Below, in pieces: positions 39,097 through 47,983 of a DNA stretch of 64,000 nucleotides. Source of the stretch: an uncultured Prevotella sp. (GTDB lineage Bacteria > Bacteroidota > Bacteroidia > Bacteroidales > Bacteroidaceae). The notes below the pieces were generated by a model. It was given only the letters and a program-made list of their open reading frames with translations, had not been told where the DNA came from and searched no databases. A program made the translations under genes and the position numbers. The stretch spans positions 1 to 64,000 of the forward strand of contig CAMKTS010000017.1 of assembly GCA_946415755.1 (NCBI GenBank). Reading direction: 5' to 3'. Within the stretch, counting starts at the first letter, position 1, and every line of letters begins with the position of its first letter.

Positions 39097-39711
39097 TTAC
39101 TCCTTTGGCTTCGGTTCTTTCTTGGCGAGCATCACCACCTTGTAGACGAAGTTGGTGACCCACTGCTGCGAGAAGCCCAGCTTCTGGTCGTACTGACGGA
39201 CGGCCACCACGGTCTTCATCACTCCGGCATCCTGGTAGTCGTTCTTTGTGAAGATGTCGTTCACCGTTTTCTCCGTCATGGTGTAGATGGCCTTCTTGAA
39301 GAATCCCGGCACGCGGAGCTTGAGCTTCATCAGGTTGCCCGTCAGCATCATCAGATCCTGCGTGAAGCCTGAGAACTGGTACATATACGTCTGCACGTCC
39401 TGTATCTTCTTACAACGCTTGCGGATGCTGGCATCAATCTCCTTGGTGAAGTCATCGTCCATCTGGTACAGTTCCTTGAGCATCTTCTTGCAGCGTGCCT
39501 TCTCGGCCAGTCCCAGCTTATTGTTCTGGGTGGGCACCTTCAGCGTAGCCTTGAAGGTACGCAGGTCGGGCAGTGCTGCCAGATTAGTGATGCCCAGGTC
39601 AGCGGCCATCACTGCCTGGAAATATACGCGGATGAGGGTCATAAAGTCCTCCATGCCGCCTATCCTCTGTTCCTCCTCTTTCTTTCCGAATAGTCTGCTT
39701 ATAAAACTCAT
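39097..39711 (-). CDS. Conserved hypothetical cytoplasmic protein
   Basis: 204 aa, no signal or membrane segment. It begins SFISRLFGKKEEEQRIGGME, with a basic helical core (KARCKKMLKELYQMDDDFTK, IRKRCKKIQDVQTYMYQFSG). I do not recognise a domain. A proper -7 box (39743-39750) precedes it, and a 21-nt repeat array lies just upstream of that box, so it may be regulated. Function unknown. Confidence 0.7.
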   Translation of the reverse strand: MSFISRLFGKKEEEQRIGGMEDFMTLIRVYFQAVMAADLGITNLAALPDLRTFKATLKVPTQNNKLGLAEKARCKKMLKELYQMDDDFTKEIDASIRKRCKKIQDVQTYMYQFSGFTQDLMMLTGNLMKLKLRVPGFFKKAIYTMTEKTVNDIFTKNDYQDAGVMKTVVAVRQYDQKLGFSQQWVTNFVYKVVMLAKKEPKPKE

Positions 39712-39742
39712 CTTTCCTTATTGATAAATCGGTTTTGCCGTG

Positions 39743-39750
39743 CAAAGGTA
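39743..39750 (-). promoter_or_regulatory. -7 box of the 39097-39711 gene
   Basis: TACCTTTG on the minus strand followed by GCACGG, 31 nt before the ATG. Confidence 0.55.
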
Positions 39751-39787
39751 GGTATAATTTTCGAAATTACAAGCTTATCGGGGCAAA

Positions 39788-39886
39788 AAAGTGGCACTTT
39801 ACGGCAACAAAGTGGCACTTTACGAAAATATGTAGGCAATTTACGGAAACAAAGAGGCACTTTACCGTCGTAAAGTGCCTCTTTAC
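39788..39886. repeat. Array of 21-nt units ending in a perfect inverted copy
   Basis: Four 16-nt cores AAAGTGGCACTTTACG (39788, 39809, 39830 and 39851; the third degenerate) are spaced exactly 21 nt apart. The last core (AAAGAGGCACTTTAC) is followed after 4 nt by its perfect reverse complement (39870-39884). It lies between a terminator and the promoter of the hypothetical gene. Possible operator array or mobile hairpin repeat. The short frame across it is probably not a gene. Confidence 0.7.
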
Positions 39887-39892
39887 AGAGCC

Positions 39893-39922
39893 AAAAAGAG
39901 GTTCCCCCTTGGAGAACCTCTT
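39893..39922 (-). terminator. Terminator of the 39944-40597 gene
   Basis: On the minus strand AGAGGTTC and GAACCTCT arms form a hairpin with TCCAAGGG between, followed by TTTTT. It lies 22 nt after the stop codon. Confidence 0.7.
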
Positions 39923-39943
39923 GTTATTTCTGATATTTGCTTT

Positions 39944-40597
39944 TTAGCGGATGATGCGCTTCTGGCCGTTCACCACATACACACCCTTCTGGAGACCAGT
40001 CAGCGTGGTAGCGTTGGCGCGAACCTTGTTGCCCTTCAGGTCATAAACATCGGCAGGCTCCTCAAGATCCATCTTCATAGCCTTGATAGCGGTAGCGTCA
40101 GAAACGTTAACCGTGAAGTTCACCTTGTCAAGCGTAACCTTTGTACCATCAGCCTTCACAACGATAACATCCTCAATAGAACCAGCCTGTTCGCCTTTAG
40201 CAGCACCTTCTTCGGCTGTCAAGATAATGGTAGCAATGACACCTTCATTACCCTTGAAAAGTTGATTGGTATTCGAAGAAATGATGAAACGGAAAGCACC
40301 GTTAGCAGCCTTGTCAACAGCAATGCTATGGTCAACGGTACGACCATTCTTATTAGAACGGCTATACTGGTTGGGCTCAACAACATAGAGACCTTCGTCC
40401 TTTACGATTGAAACACCACTGGGCAAGAACAGGTCGAACTGCATAGCACAATACTCAGCAGTATTGTTGAACAGCAAATCTACTTCAGCCTCCTGGCCAA
40501 TAGTAGCAGTAAAATTCTCTACGAAAACCTTCTCCTGAGCCATTGCACTCATGGCGGTCAGCAGGCACACAGCCGCTGTCATAATCATTTTTTTCAT
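39944..40597 (-). CDS. Secreted cohesin-like domain protein with sorting-type tail
   Basis: 217 aa. Signal peptide (MKKMIMTAAVCLLTAMSAMAQ), then a beta-rich domain of about 140 residues resembling cohesin-like domains (EVDLLFNNTAEYCAMQFDLFLPSGV, FKGNEGVIATIILTAEE). The end VYDLKGNKV...GLQKGVYVVNGQKRIIR is close to the tail of the BspA-like protein at 1973-4273. Such tails are probably C-terminal sorting or anchoring signals. Its own promoter and terminator make it a single-gene unit. Function unknown. Confidence 0.8.
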   Translation of the reverse strand: MKKMIMTAAVCLLTAMSAMAQEKVFVENFTATIGQEAEVDLLFNNTAEYCAMQFDLFLPSGVSIVKDEGLYVVEPNQYSRSNKNGRTVDHSIAVDKAANGAFRFIISSNTNQLFKGNEGVIATIILTAEEGAAKGEQAGSIEDVIVVKADGTKVTLDKVNFTVNVSDATAIKAMKMDLEEPADVYDLKGNKVRANATTLTGLQKGVYVVNGQKRIIR

Positions 40598-40653
40598 GCT
40601 CTTAGTATTTTAATTGTTATTAAATTTCGTTCGTCTTTTCAGTATTGACGGTG

Positions 40654-40661
40654 CAAATATA
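40654..40661 (-). promoter_or_regulatory. -7 box of the secreted protein gene
   Basis: TATATTTG on the minus strand followed by GCACCG, 56 nt before the ATG at 40597. Confidence 0.5.
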
Positions 40662-40721
40662 AGCATATTTTTTGGAATAACAAAATTTTTTCGCACTTTT
40701 TCCGTTATAAAAATCATTTTG

Positions 40722-40820
40722 TTAAGAATTGACAACCGGAAAGGCGTTAATGACACCCGCCACATAGTCGACATCATCCTCCTTCATGGTCGGATGACAG
40801 GTGGGCAGAATTCTCCACCT
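40722..40820 (-). pseudogene. C-terminal remnant resembling a PLP-dependent aminotransferase
   Basis: A frame without start codon ends LPTCHPTMKEDDVDYVAGVI and NAFPVVNS before a TAA (40722-40724). The HPTMKEDDVDYV pattern resembles the ends of PLP-dependent aminotransferases such as the DegT family. An intact DegT-type gene lies 700 nt away on the same strand, so a lost paralogue or an old duplication is possible. Confidence 0.4.
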
Positions 40821-40843
40821 TATTTATATATAAGGAGGCCATC

Positions 40844-41485
40844 TTATTTTCTGACTACTACGGCATTGGGGTATTTATTCTGGTCAAAGACGAACAGGTT
40901 GTCGCTCACGCCCAGCTTGATCTTCGTCACCGTCATCTTCATCGAGGCAATGCTCACCTTGGTCTCGTACTCGTGCAGCATATACGTATCCTTCACGATG
41001 CGGATGATGCTTTTCTTGGGTGTGTCCTTCGTCAGCGGGCCGGTGAAGGTAATCTCGTAGAACTTGTCGGTGGTCTTCAGCTTCGCATTCTTGTACTCCT
41101 TGTCCAAGCCCATGTCGACAGAGAATTTCTCCTTCTTCTTTTTCGCGCCCTTCGTGATGGTCAGCGTGTCGCGCTCTTCCTCATCAACGGCCTTCCCATA
41201 GGTCCACGTCTGTGTGCCGTCGTAGCCCGTCTCGCGATACATCTCGTGGCCCTTCACCTTCATCTTCATAACCGAGAACGACTTGTCGCCCTTCTTGCAC
41301 ATCTTCATCGTACCGTTCATCGATGCGATGACAGCACCTACATGCAGCTTCATGTCAATCTCGAGGCCGTTGTCGCTCTTGAACTTCTCGCCACTCTTCT
41401 TCAAAATCTCCGTTACTTCGACAGGAATCTGCGCCTGCACGGTCATACACAATTGCAAAAGCAGTAGAATCAGAATCTGTTTCAT
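40844..41485 (-). CDS. LolA-like outer-membrane lipoprotein carrier
   Basis: 213 aa with a signal peptide (MKQILILLLLQLCMTVQAQ). Beta-rich body; the end LGVSDNLFVFDQNKYPNAVVV matches the close of Bacteroidetes LolA-like proteins (FxFDxxKYPxxEV). LolA ferries lipoproteins across the periplasm. It is shorter and more basic than typical LolA, so the exact role is uncertain. It is the last gene of the long minus-strand run. Confidence 0.65.
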   Translation of the reverse strand: MKQILILLLLQLCMTVQAQIPVEVTEILKKSGEKFKSDNGLEIDMKLHVGAVIASMNGTMKMCKKGDKSFSVMKMKVKGHEMYRETGYDGTQTWTYGKAVDEEERDTLTITKGAKKKKEKFSVDMGLDKEYKNAKLKTTDKFYEITFTGPLTKDTPKKSIIRIVKDTYMLHEYETKVSIASMKMTVTKIKLGVSDNLFVFDQNKYPNAVVVRK

Positions 41486-41497
41486 ATTCTCGATGTC

Positions 41498-42622
41498 TTA
41501 TTTAGCGTTATTAAAACTATTGATTAGTGCCACTATACGTGCCGTTTCATCGTCGGAAAGCGAGGGATTGCAGGGGATGCTGAGTTCCTCGCGATGGATG
41601 CGCTCTGTGATGGTCAGCGATGACGATGACAGCGATGACAGTGGGGTGTTTTTATAGCATTGTTGCCTGTGGGGCGCAATGGGATAGTGTATCTCCGTCT
41701 CCACACCATTGTCGAAAAGATACTGGCGCAGTTCGTCGCGGCGTGGGCTCAGAATGGGGAAGATATGATATACCGAATCGCGAGGAGAGAGAACTATTCT
41801 CACATGGTCGTTGATTACTTCTCGTTCATAGCGAGCGGCAATCTCCTTGCGGTGCCTGTTGTCGGCATCCAGATGGGGCAGTTTAGCCAGCAGGATGGCG
41901 GCTTGTATCTCGTCGATGCGGGAATTCACGCCCTGATGGTCGAAGACGTAATGGCGTGCAGAGCCGTAATTGCCCAGCGCTCGCAGCAGTTGAGCCAGCT
42001 CGTCGTCGTTAGTCGTGATGGCACCAGCATCGCCAAAGGCACCTAGGTTCTTCGTGGGGTAGAACGAGTGGGCGGCGGCGGAGCCAAGAGAGCCGGTTCG
42101 TTGCGGGTGAACCGCAACGGACGAGGCGAAAACGCAGCCGTGGGCCTGCGCGTTGTCCTCGATGAGCTTCAGGCGGTAGCGACGGCAGAGGTCGCCAATG
42201 CGGTCGGTATAGGCACAGCTGCCGTAGAGGTGGACAATCATGATGGCCCGGGTGCGCGGTGTGATGGCCTGCTCTATGAGGCTGTCGTCTATCTGCAGGG
42301 TATTGATATCGGGTTCCACGAGTACAGGTTTCAAGCCGTTCTCCGTAATGGCGAGGATGCTGGCGATGTAGGTATTGGCAGGCACGATGACCTCGTCGCC
42401 CCCCTGCATCACGCCCATTTCCTTGTAGGCGCGGAAGATGAGCGTCAGCGCATCCAATCCATTGCCACAGCCAATGCAATGCTTCGTACCTATATATTCC
42501 GCATAGGCCTCCTCGAAGCGGCGGGTATAGTCGCCCCGCAAGTACCACCCGCTTCTGAGCACCTCGTCGGCAGCATGCTCGTAGGGTTTATTGATGGCTT
42601 GTAAGTCTAAATATTTTATCAT
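41498..42622 (-). CDS. DegT/DnrJ/EryC1 sugar aminotransferase (FdtB/QdtB-like)
   Basis: 374 aa. PLP-dependent transaminase of nucleotide sugars: start IKYLDLQAINKPYEHAADEVL, GCGNGLDALTLIFRAY, DEVIVPANTYIAS, EDNAQAHGC and the lysine site SFYPTKNLGAFGDAGAITTND. With the cupin isomerase two genes upstream it most likely aminates a dTDP-3-keto-6-deoxyhexose at C3. Near the end, TPLSSLSSSSLTITERIH contains a run encoded by AGCGATGAC repeats, a possible minor in-frame insertion. Confidence 0.88.
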   Translation of the reverse strand: MIKYLDLQAINKPYEHAADEVLRSGWYLRGDYTRRFEEAYAEYIGTKHCIGCGNGLDALTLIFRAYKEMGVMQGGDEVIVPANTYIASILAITENGLKPVLVEPDINTLQIDDSLIEQAITPRTRAIMIVHLYGSCAYTDRIGDLCRRYRLKLIEDNAQAHGCVFASSVAVHPQRTGSLGSAAAHSFYPTKNLGAFGDAGAITTNDDELAQLLRALGNYGSARHYVFDHQGVNSRIDEIQAAILLAKLPHLDADNRHRKEIAARYEREVINDHVRIVLSPRDSVYHIFPILSPRRDELRQYLFDNGVETEIHYPIAPHRQQCYKNTPLSSLSSSSLTITERIHREELSIPCNPSLSDDETARIVALINSFNNAK

Positions 42623-42639
42623 CGGCAGAGCTGTTTTTC

Positions 42640-43596
42640 TTAACTCTTAATTCCCTCAACCTCCCATTCGTAGGTGTCATAGCAAACGGCACGTCCTCCA
42701 AAACCTTCCTTCTGGAAAATCAGCGGATCGTTAAGGTCATCGTTGAGTGCGAGGTTCGACGTGCCGAAGTCGAAGAAGCGCATACCTTTGCTCTCGAAGT
42801 CTTGTAGCAGATGACAGAAAAGACCGTCGATTGCCCCCAACCGTTTACCCTTCTCGTTGGCAGAGATATATTGTGTCTTGGCCACTTGTGCATCCATATA
42901 CAGCACAGTACCCCCCAGCAGTTCATCGCCCTGACGGACCACGAAGAGTCGGATATGGTCTGGGAAACGGTTCTTCAACAGCGAGATTTCTGCCAACGAG
43001 TGAACGGGCTTAGCCCGGAATTTATGCCAGAGATTATCCTCAAGCAGCTGCCAGAACGGTGCAAAGTCATCGGTTTCCTGTACCAACAGTCCTGCCGCCT
43101 GTGCTTTCTTCACCCCTCTTTTGCGCAATGTTGAGAAGGACAACCGCCTGTCGAGCATCACCACACTGGCCACATCCCTCGCCCGTAGTTGTGCGTGGCA
43201 CACATTGGAGAGGGCGAACAAATCCTCTTCCGACGGCCAATGGGCATACACCCACGGAATATGCTTATAGACCACCCGCCTGAAGCCTTCGCTGTACAAA
43301 TAGCTATTGAGCTGCACAAAGAGGTCTCTTACCTGAGCCGTCTTGCACTGCAGATTCATCACCAGCCCGCCATACGTCAGCCCCTGATGTGAATAAAGGG
43401 TATCATTGCAACGGTTGGCAGGCAGCAAGGCACACAATTTGCCCTTGTCGTAAAACATCAATGAATAATCAGCAAACCTGTCGGAATGATAATCCATATA
43501 TCCACGATGAAACAGAAAGGTTGCATTTTTGGCCTGTCGCACAAAAGCATCCCACTCTGCAGCTTTATCTGGTGTATATCGTCGTATCTCCAACAT
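42640..43596 (-). CDS. FemAB/GNAT-type acyltransferase
   Basis: 318 aa. It has the GNAT-like pattern of FemAB relatives: FLFHRGYMDYHSDRFADYSL, ALLPANRCNDTLYSHQGLTYGGL, FRLSFSTLRKRGVKKAQ-like middle, then LFVVRQGDELLGGTVLYMD and MRFFDFGTSNL. It lies between the fdtA-like and fdtB-like genes, 17 nt before the aminotransferase. A parsimonious idea is that it N-acylates the amino sugar, in place of the usual left-handed beta-helix acetyltransferase. Peptidyl transfer is also possible. Confidence 0.7.
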   Translation of the reverse strand: MLEIRRYTPDKAAEWDAFVRQAKNATFLFHRGYMDYHSDRFADYSLMFYDKGKLCALLPANRCNDTLYSHQGLTYGGLVMNLQCKTAQVRDLFVQLNSYLYSEGFRRVVYKHIPWVYAHWPSEEDLFALSNVCHAQLRARDVASVVMLDRRLSFSTLRKRGVKKAQAAGLLVQETDDFAPFWQLLEDNLWHKFRAKPVHSLAEISLLKNRFPDHIRLFVVRQGDELLGGTVLYMDAQVAKTQYISANEKGKRLGAIDGLFCHLLQDFESKGMRFFDFGTSNLALNDDLNDPLIFQKEGFGGRAVCYDTYEWEVEGIKS

Positions 43597-43609
43597 CTAT
43601 GGCAGCAAA

Positions 43610-44017
43610 TTATTCACTTTTCACTATTTCCAAGAACTCATCGTATTCGTAGATGTACTCGTCCTCGTCGAACAGTTCCGAAGCCAAAACGAGGCAGACG
43701 GCACCCGAAGAGAAGTCCTCCAACGTGCGCCACACGCCCGTACCTATATATAATCCCTGATAGGGATGGTTCAGATGGCACACCTCCTTATGGCCGCGCC
43801 CGTCGTCTACCATCACATCAAACGAGCCGCTGACGGCAATGACGATTTCCTCACAGGTACGATGGGCATGACCTCCGCGACGCTCACCCGAGGGCACATC
43901 GTATGTCCAATAGACGCGGGCAATGTCGAACGGGATGTTCTTCATCTGCTCCGCTACAGTCAGATTGCCTCGCGGGTCAACGATCTTCGGCAGGTCTATA
44001 ATTCTGAATCTTTCCAT
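43610..44017 (-). CDS. dTDP-4-keto-6-deoxyglucose 3,4-ketoisomerase (FdtA/QdtA-like cupin)
   Basis: 135 aa, full length for the family. IVDPRGNLTVAEQMKNIPFDIARVYW, GERRGGHAHRTCEEIVIAVSG (cupin His motif) and LIVPGVWRTLEDFSSGAVCLVLASE-like end (here GLYIGTGVWRTLEDFSSGA) identify it. It moves the keto group from C4 to C3 of the product of RmlB, giving the substrate of the neighbouring aminotransferase. Whether the product is the fuco or quinovo form cannot be told. Confidence 0.88.
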   Translation of the reverse strand: MERFRIIDLPKIVDPRGNLTVAEQMKNIPFDIARVYWTYDVPSGERRGGHAHRTCEEIVIAVSGSFDVMVDDGRGHKEVCHLNHPYQGLYIGTGVWRTLEDFSSGAVCLVLASELFDEDEYIYEYDEFLEIVKSE

Positions 44018-44020
44018 ATA

Positions 44021-45064
44021 TTATTCAACGTGTTTTATCAGAGAAACGTATATCTTGTCAACGAAAAATCTTTTGGTCAGCCAGGCCACAGGCACCATGA
44101 CTGCCAGGCCAATAACAATAATGACCAAGGCACGGCTGACGCCAGCAGACAGGAGCATACTGTTTACCCCTCGGAGCACCAGCATGTGCATCAGGTATAT
44201 CTCAAGACTAATGCCGCCAAGCCATAACAGCACAGGATGGCGCAACAGCCGCGTAAGCACTCCGCCGCAACGGTCGGACACCGAGAAATAGAGGATGACC
44301 GGTGGGATGAACAGCCAGAAGAGGGCTGCACAGCGCAGACGTAGCGACATCGACTCGTAGGCGAAGAACGACATCACCATCCAGACCACCAACAGCATCT
44401 CGCAGACGGTCTTGATAGCATCCGAACTGCTTTCCATTCTCCGTCCGATGACGGCACATGCCTCTGAGCGGTACATACGGCACAGCAGGATGCCTATACC
44501 GAAATCGGCCAAACGCGTCAGAGGCGAGGCATAAAGGATGCTATTGACCGTCCACAACGGTATGCTGTATGCCAGTATGATATAGAGCAACAGCAGTACC
44601 ATTCCGAATATCGCCAGACGCAACACGCTCAGACGGTTCAGCAAGCGGAAGGAACAGCTGAACACCAAGTAGAAGAACAAGATGTCGCACAAGAACCATG
44701 AGGAACCGTTAGCCACGAAATAATACTCATCCAACGGTATCCAGCTCTGTAACAGGAAGATACTCGGCAACAGATGCTGCCAGTCGTAAAATTTCCCCAA
44801 GTGGGCATCAAACACGACAAAAGCCACCAGCATCAGCAGATGCAGCGGATAGAACTTCAACAACTGCCGAAAAAGGAACGGACGGGTACGGAAGGTGCCA
44901 TTGGCTACCTTTGTGCCGTATGCCAGCGACAGCACGAATCCGCTGAGCATGAAAAAGAACGAAACGCCACATTCGCCACCATAATCAAAACGCTTGCCTA
45001 TGATGTGGGAGAACACAATAAGCATGATGAATACGAATCGAAGAGATTGCAGCGTCTGAATCAT
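44021..45064 (-). CDS. Membrane acyltransferase 3 (OafA-like)
   Basis: 347 aa, about ten membrane segments. It begins QTLQSLRFVFIMLIVFSHIIGKRFDYGGECGVSFFFMLSGFVLSLAY, in which the conserved H and the FF.LSGF motif match the acyltransferase 3 family. It would O-acylate surface glycans in the inner membrane. It overlaps nothing and sits 3 nt from both neighbours, so it is transcribed with purT and the fdt genes. Confidence 0.85.
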   Translation of the reverse strand: MIQTLQSLRFVFIMLIVFSHIIGKRFDYGGECGVSFFFMLSGFVLSLAYGTKVANGTFRTRPFLFRQLLKFYPLHLLMLVAFVVFDAHLGKFYDWQHLLPSIFLLQSWIPLDEYYFVANGSSWFLCDILFFYLVFSCSFRLLNRLSVLRLAIFGMVLLLLYIILAYSIPLWTVNSILYASPLTRLADFGIGILLCRMYRSEACAVIGRRMESSSDAIKTVCEMLLVVWMVMSFFAYESMSLRLRCAALFWLFIPPVILYFSVSDRCGGVLTRLLRHPVLLWLGGISLEIYLMHMLVLRGVNSMLLSAGVSRALVIIVIGLAVMVPVAWLTKRFFVDKIYVSLIKHVE

Positions 45065-45067
45065 TCC

Positions 45068-46270
45068 TTATCTTAACTTATCGTACGGATCAGTTCCTAA
45101 TACGGTCTTAGCCAGACGCTTGGCCTTGTCACGCAGGGCATTCACATCGTCGCCCACCTCGCCATAGCACAGCACGACACCCATGCGACGACCCTTGTGA
45201 GCCTCGGGTTTGCCAAAGATGCGGATACGCGTGCGGTCTTCCTTCAGCGCATCGACGAAGTTGTAGTCCAACAGCGAACGGTCTACAGGCGTCGAAGCCT
45301 CCTTGGGCGACAGGATGACTGCCGATGCACCAGCATGCTCCAGATGGATGCCAGCAATGGGCAATCCCATCACAGCACGGAAATGCAGCTCGAACTCGCT
45401 CAGATTGGTCGTATGACCCAGCGTCACCATACCCGTATCGTGCGGACGAGGACTCAACTCCGAGAAGATGACCTCGCCCTGCTTCGTCAGGAAGAACTCC
45501 ACACCCCAGATGCCAGCACCCGTCAAGGCCTTCGTCACCTTGTCGGCCATCGTCTGCGCCTGCTTCAGCGCCTCGTCGCTGATCTTGTAGGGCTGCCACG
45601 ACTCACGATAGTCGCCAGCCTTCTGCACATGTCCGATGGGCGGACAGAACAGCGTGGGCCAGCCGTGCTGCTGGGTAACGGTGAGCAGCGTGAACTCAGA
45701 ATCGAAATCGATGAACTCCTCGATAATCACCTCCTTCACGTCACCACGCGAACCCTCCATCGCCTCACGGAAAGCCGTCTCCAACTCTGAGTCATTGTAT
45801 ACATAGCTCTGACCGTGACCTGACGACGACATCAGCGGCTTCACCACGCAGGGGAAACCGATTTCCTCAGCGGCAGCCTTGAACTCCTCGTAAGTCTTGG
45901 CATAGAAATACTTCGCCGTACGCAGGCCCAGCTCCTTGGCAGCCAGGTCGCGAATGGCACGACGGTTCATCGTGTAGTTGACGGCACGAGCCGATGGCAC
46001 CACCTGGATGCCCTGCTCCTCGAACTTAAACAGGCGTTCCGTACGGATGGCCTCAATCTCAGGCACGACGATGTCGGGCTGGTGCTTCTTCACCACAGCC
46101 TCGAGTGCGTCGCCGTCAAGCATCGAAAACACCTCGCGCTCGTCGGCCACCTGCATGGCAGGGGCATTGTCATAGCGGTCGCAGGCAATGACATACTGGC
46201 CTGCACGCATGGCGGCAATGACAAACTCCTTGCCCAGCTCGCCGCTTCCTAATAGCAATATCTTCTTCAT
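45068..46270 (-). CDS. purT: Formate-dependent phosphoribosylglycinamide formyltransferase
   Basis: 400 aa. It uses formate and ATP to formylate GAR in purine synthesis. Signatures: [47 protein letters not shown], the ATP-grasp stretch [35 protein letters not shown], and DAKR-like end [16 protein letters not shown]. Typical length. It is an ordinary housekeeping gene within the sugar cassette. Confidence 0.95.
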   Translation of the reverse strand: MKKILLLGSGELGKEFVIAAMRAGQYVIACDRYDNAPAMQVADEREVFSMLDGDALEAVVKKHQPDIVVPEIEAIRTERLFKFEEQGIQVVPSARAVNYTMNRRAIRDLAAKELGLRTAKYFYAKTYEEFKAAAEEIGFPCVVKPLMSSSGHGQSYVYNDSELETAFREAMEGSRGDVKEVIIEEFIDFDSEFTLLTVTQQHGWPTLFCPPIGHVQKAGDYRESWQPYKISDEALKQAQTMADKVTKALTGAGIWGVEFFLTKQGEVIFSELSPRPHDTGMVTLGHTTNLSEFELHFRAVMGLPIAGIHLEHAGASAVILSPKEASTPVDRSLLDYNFVDALKEDRTRIRIFGKPEAHKGRRMGVVLCYGEVGDDVNALRDKAKRLAKTVLGTDPYDKLR

Positions 46271-46310
46271 AGTTTTTGTTTGTTGCTGTGATACAGCAAC
46301 TTACTAAACA

Positions 46311-47444
46311 TTAGCGGTTGTTATACATCTTTTCGTAATACTTCTGATAGTCGCCAGAGGTCACATTATCAAGCCACTCCTGATTGTCCAGATACCAGCG
46401 GACGGTTTTTTCGATGCCCTCCTCGAACTGCAGCGAGGGCTCCCAGCCGAGTTCCTTCTGGAGTTTCGACGAGTCGATAGCGTAGCGCAGGTCGTGACCA
46501 GCACGGTCGGTGACGAAGGTGATGAGGTCCATATCCTCGCCTTCCTTACGTCCCAACAGACGATCCACAGTATTAATCACCACCTTGATGATGTCGATGT
46601 TCTTCCACTCGTTGAAACCACCGATGTTGTAGGTCTCGGCAATCTTACCCTCGTGGAAAATCACGTCGATGGCACGCGCATGGTCTTCGACGTAGAGCCA
46701 GTCGCGCACATTCTCACCCTTACCATACACAGGCAACGGCTTGCGGTGGCGGATGTTGTTTATGAACAGCGGAATGAGCTTCTCAGGGAACTGATAGGGA
46801 CCATAGTTGTTCGAGCAATTGGTGACAATCGTAGGCATGCCGAACGTGTCGTGGAAGGCGCGTACGAAGTGGTCTGAAGAGGCCTTGGCAGCTGAATACG
46901 GGCTGTGTGGCTGATACTTCAAATCCTCTGTGAAGAACTTCTCGCCGTAAGCCAGATGGTGCTCGCCAGAAGAGGCCTTCGTCGTAAAGGGAGGCTCGAT
47001 GCCCTCTGGATGCGTCATCTCCAGAGCGCCATACACCTCGTCGGTAGAGATGTGGTAGAAGCGCTTGCCCTCATACTTCTCAGGGAGCGACTCCCAATAG
47101 GCCTTGGCAGCCTGCAGCAGCGACAGCGTACCCATCACGTTAGTCTGGGCGAAGGTGAAGGGGTCTTTGATGGAGCGGTCTACATGACTCTCAGCAGCCA
47201 GATGAATGATGCCGTCCACCTGCTTGTCCTGCATCAGCTTCAGAAAAGCGTCGAAGTCGCAGATGTCCATCTTCACAAACTCGTAGTTGGGCTTGTCCTC
47301 GATGTCCTTCAGGTTAGCCAAGTTACCAGCATAGGTCAGCTTGTCGAGATTGATGATGTGATACTCGGGATACTTGTTCACAAACAGGCGCACCACGTGG
47401 CTTCCAATAAAGCCTGCGCCACCAGTAATAACAATTGTCTTCAT
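46311..47444 (-). CDS. rmlB: dTDP-glucose 4,6-dehydratase
   Basis: 377 aa. It makes dTDP-4-keto-6-deoxyglucose, the precursor for the FdtA/FdtB-type steps encoded nearby. NAD-binding GGAGFIGSHVVRLF, HLAAESHVDRSI, STDEVYGAL, PYSAAKASSDHFVRAFHDTFG (YxxxK), NCSNNYGPYQFPEKLIPL and VRDWLYVEDHARAI are all present. rmlA, C and D are not in the window. Confidence 0.95.
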   Translation of the reverse strand: MKTIVITGGAGFIGSHVVRLFVNKYPEYHIINLDKLTYAGNLANLKDIEDKPNYEFVKMDICDFDAFLKLMQDKQVDGIIHLAAESHVDRSIKDPFTFAQTNVMGTLSLLQAAKAYWESLPEKYEGKRFYHISTDEVYGALEMTHPEGIEPPFTTKASSGEHHLAYGEKFFTEDLKYQPHSPYSAAKASSDHFVRAFHDTFGMPTIVTNCSNNYGPYQFPEKLIPLFINNIRHRKPLPVYGKGENVRDWLYVEDHARAIDVIFHEGKIAETYNIGGFNEWKNIDIIKVVINTVDRLLGRKEGEDMDLITFVTDRAGHDLRYAIDSSKLQKELGWEPSLQFEEGIEKTVRWYLDNQEWLDNVTSGDYQKYYEKMYNNR

Positions 47445-47479
47445 ATACTTACAAATTTACTTATTGACGATTTACAGAT

Positions 47480-47971
47480 TTATCTTCCTAATGTAATAAT
47501 TTCGCAATCACCAAAATTATTGCCATCGATGATGAGACGCACCAGCGTGCGCTCCTTGTGCCATCCCTGCAAGCCAGCAGCTCCAGGGTTGATGTGCAGC
47601 ATGTTCAGCGTCTTGTCGAACTTCACTTTGAGGATGTGCGAATGACCAGCCACGAACAATTGTGGCGGATTGGCGTAGAGCATTCCTCGCACGGAGTAGT
47701 CGTAGTTGCCCGGATAGCCACCGATGTGCTTGATGAGCACGTCGACATCCTCTATCTTAAAACGATTCAACTCGCGATACATCAATCGCAGGTCGCCCCC
47801 GTCGCAGTTGCCGCAGACCGCACGGAACGGACGGAAAGCCGCCAACCGCTCAGCCACCTCCACACTGCCGATGTCGCCTGCATGCCATATCTCGTCGCAG
47901 GGTTCGAAGTAATGCAGGTATTTGTCGTCCCAATATGCGTGCGTGTCGCTGATGATTCCTACTTTCTTCAT
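47480..47971 (-). CDS. YfcE-like metallophosphoesterase
   Basis: 163 aa. GIISDTHAYWDDKYLHYF, IWHAGDIGSVEVAERL, VCGNCDGGD and LFVAGHSHILKVKFD give the metal ligands of the small calcineurin-like phosphodiesterase family. NPGAAGLQGWHKERT near the end is typical of YfcE relatives. The physiological substrate is unknown. Confidence 0.88.
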   Translation of the reverse strand: MKKVGIISDTHAYWDDKYLHYFEPCDEIWHAGDIGSVEVAERLAAFRPFRAVCGNCDGGDLRLMYRELNRFKIEDVDVLIKHIGGYPGNYDYSVRGMLYANPPQLFVAGHSHILKVKFDKTLNMLHINPGAAGLQGWHKERTLVRLIIDGNNFGDCEIITLGR

Positions 47972-47983
47972 AGTGCTGAGTGG

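Noticed and set aside
39788..39886. CRISPR array
   Set aside because: Cores are 16 nt with 5-nt gaps, far too short for spacers, and there are no cas genes.
39735..39947. 70-codon plus-strand frame across the 21-nt array
   Set aside because: The peptide is only the translation of the repeat and the terminator, and it has no ribosome site.
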